Positions 6,387 to 6,613 of a stretch of 6,613 nucleotides of DNA are shown one piece after another. Numbering within the stretch: position 1 is the first letter of the stretch; each line of letters opens with the position of its first letter. The notes beneath the pieces are model-generated. The model did not search any database, had not been told where the DNA came from, and saw only the letters and a program-made list of their open reading frames with translations. The position numbers and the translations under genes are program-made. Source of the DNA: Saprospiraceae bacterium (GTDB lineage Bacteria; Bacteroidota; Bacteroidia; Chitinophagales; Saprospiraceae); the NCBI GenBank assembly GCA_007125435.1, contig SLDF01000056.1, forward strand, positions 1-6,613. Reading direction: 5' to 3'.

Positions 6387-6573
6387 AAGAATAAAGACAA
6401 TTACCCAAGTGTTTATGTGAATGCAATAGATGAATTGGTAGACACTGAAATACGGAATTTATTTGTACTCCATTGATTTCAATAGTATATATAAGCAGAA
6501 TATTTTCAATTTAAGTTCATGTAAATCAGTAGAGTAGGGAATTGCCTTTACTCTCATCTTCTTTCCCTCACAA

Positions 6574-6604
6574 CCCGTGCGCGGCGAACGGAGCCCGTCG
6601 CGGC
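6574..6604. repeat. GC-rich near-tandem repeat and hairpin at the window edge
   Basis: CCCGTGCGCGGC (6574-6585) recurs with one base deleted as CCCGTCGCGGC (6594-6604). Inside, GCG-A-ACGG (6584-6591) pairs with CCGT-CGC (6595-6601) around a three-base loop, with one bulged A. The GC content jumps sharply against the AT-rich DNA on its left. This probably marks the start of another repeat or foreign segment continuing beyond the window. Confidence 0.4.
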
Positions 6605-6613
6605 TTTAATTTG

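Larger units (their letters stand above)
5926..6613. other. Non-coding right flank, 688 bp, repeat-rich
   Basis: No gene is supported here. One plus-strand frame is open from 6079 to the stop at 6289-6291 but lacks an ATG. A 34-codon frame from an ATG at 6128-6130 and a 32-codon minus-strand frame near 6560-6460 have no family signature. The stretch includes a weak hairpin after the operon (5945-5962), a 12-bp palindrome (6057-6068), a strong A/T hairpin (6146-6175), a direct repeat and long-range inverted repeats (6204-6386), and a GC-rich patch at the edge (6574-6604). The right two thirds resemble the dispersed non-coding repeats often found between genes in Cytophagales and Flavobacteriia; that resemblance is from memory, not a search. 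Confidence 0.55.

Noticed and set aside
6462..6560. 32-codon minus-strand ORF preceded by a purine-rich stretch
   Set aside because: Too short, no homology signal, and the rest of the genes do not use Shine-Dalgarno sequences.
1..6613. CRISPR array, tRNA, rRNA, riboswitch, transposase or defence-system genes
   Set aside because: No regularly spaced repeats, no tRNA-like cloverleaf or rRNA-like block, and no transposase, nuclease or defence-protein motif was seen on either strand.

Overview
The window looks like chromosomal DNA of a Bacteroidota bacterium, probably a marine or environmental member of the Cytophagales or a related group. The DNA is AT-rich. None of the five starts has a Shine-Dalgarno sequence; most lie in A/T-rich leaders. 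One gene encodes an outer-membrane beta-barrel ending in Phe, and another a lipoprotein. A Bacteroidota-type -7 element (TAnnTTTG) lies in the divergent intergenic region. The lineage call is inference; no rRNA or marker gene is present.

Layout from left to right. (1) Positions 1-354 hold no convincing gene. They contain a 12-bp inverted repeat, a tight hairpin, a 44-codon ORF of doubtful reality and an imperfect 16/17-bp direct repeat whose second copy covers the stop of the next gene. (2) Positions 355-1059 (minus) encode a small outer-membrane beta-barrel protein. (3) A 136-bp divergent intergenic region follows. (4) Positions 1196-2395 (plus) encode a PLP enzyme of the Cys/Met trans-sulfuration family. 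(5) Positions 2378-3559 (minus) encode a class V PLP cysteine desulfurase (NifS/IscS type). It converges on gene 4 and overlaps it by 18 bp. (6) A 210-bp intergenic region contains a nested inverted repeat. (7) Positions 3770-5095 (plus) encode a lipoprotein metallophosphoesterase related to purple acid phosphatases. Two bases later, positions 5098-5925 encode a nine-helix DoxX-like membrane protein, so the two are almost certainly cotranscribed. (8) Positions 5926-6613 are non-coding and contain a 12-bp palindrome, an 11-bp-stem hairpin, a 10-bp direct repeat, long-range inverted repeats and an abrupt GC-rich patch at the edge. This looks like dispersed-repeat or decayed-element DNA.

The two PLP enzymes both act on sulfur amino acids. 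One makes or breaks C-S bonds of homocysteine, cystathionine or methionine, and the other takes sulfur from cysteine. The phosphoesterase/DoxX-like pair looks like an envelope unit: a secreted, lipid-anchored hydrolase and an inner-membrane partner. Its substrate cannot be read from the sequence. All five proteins fall into recognisable families. I found no clear evidence of an undescribed defence or mobile system. The least explained material is the non-coding DNA at both ends, the altered active site of the phosphoesterase, and its pairing with the membrane protein.
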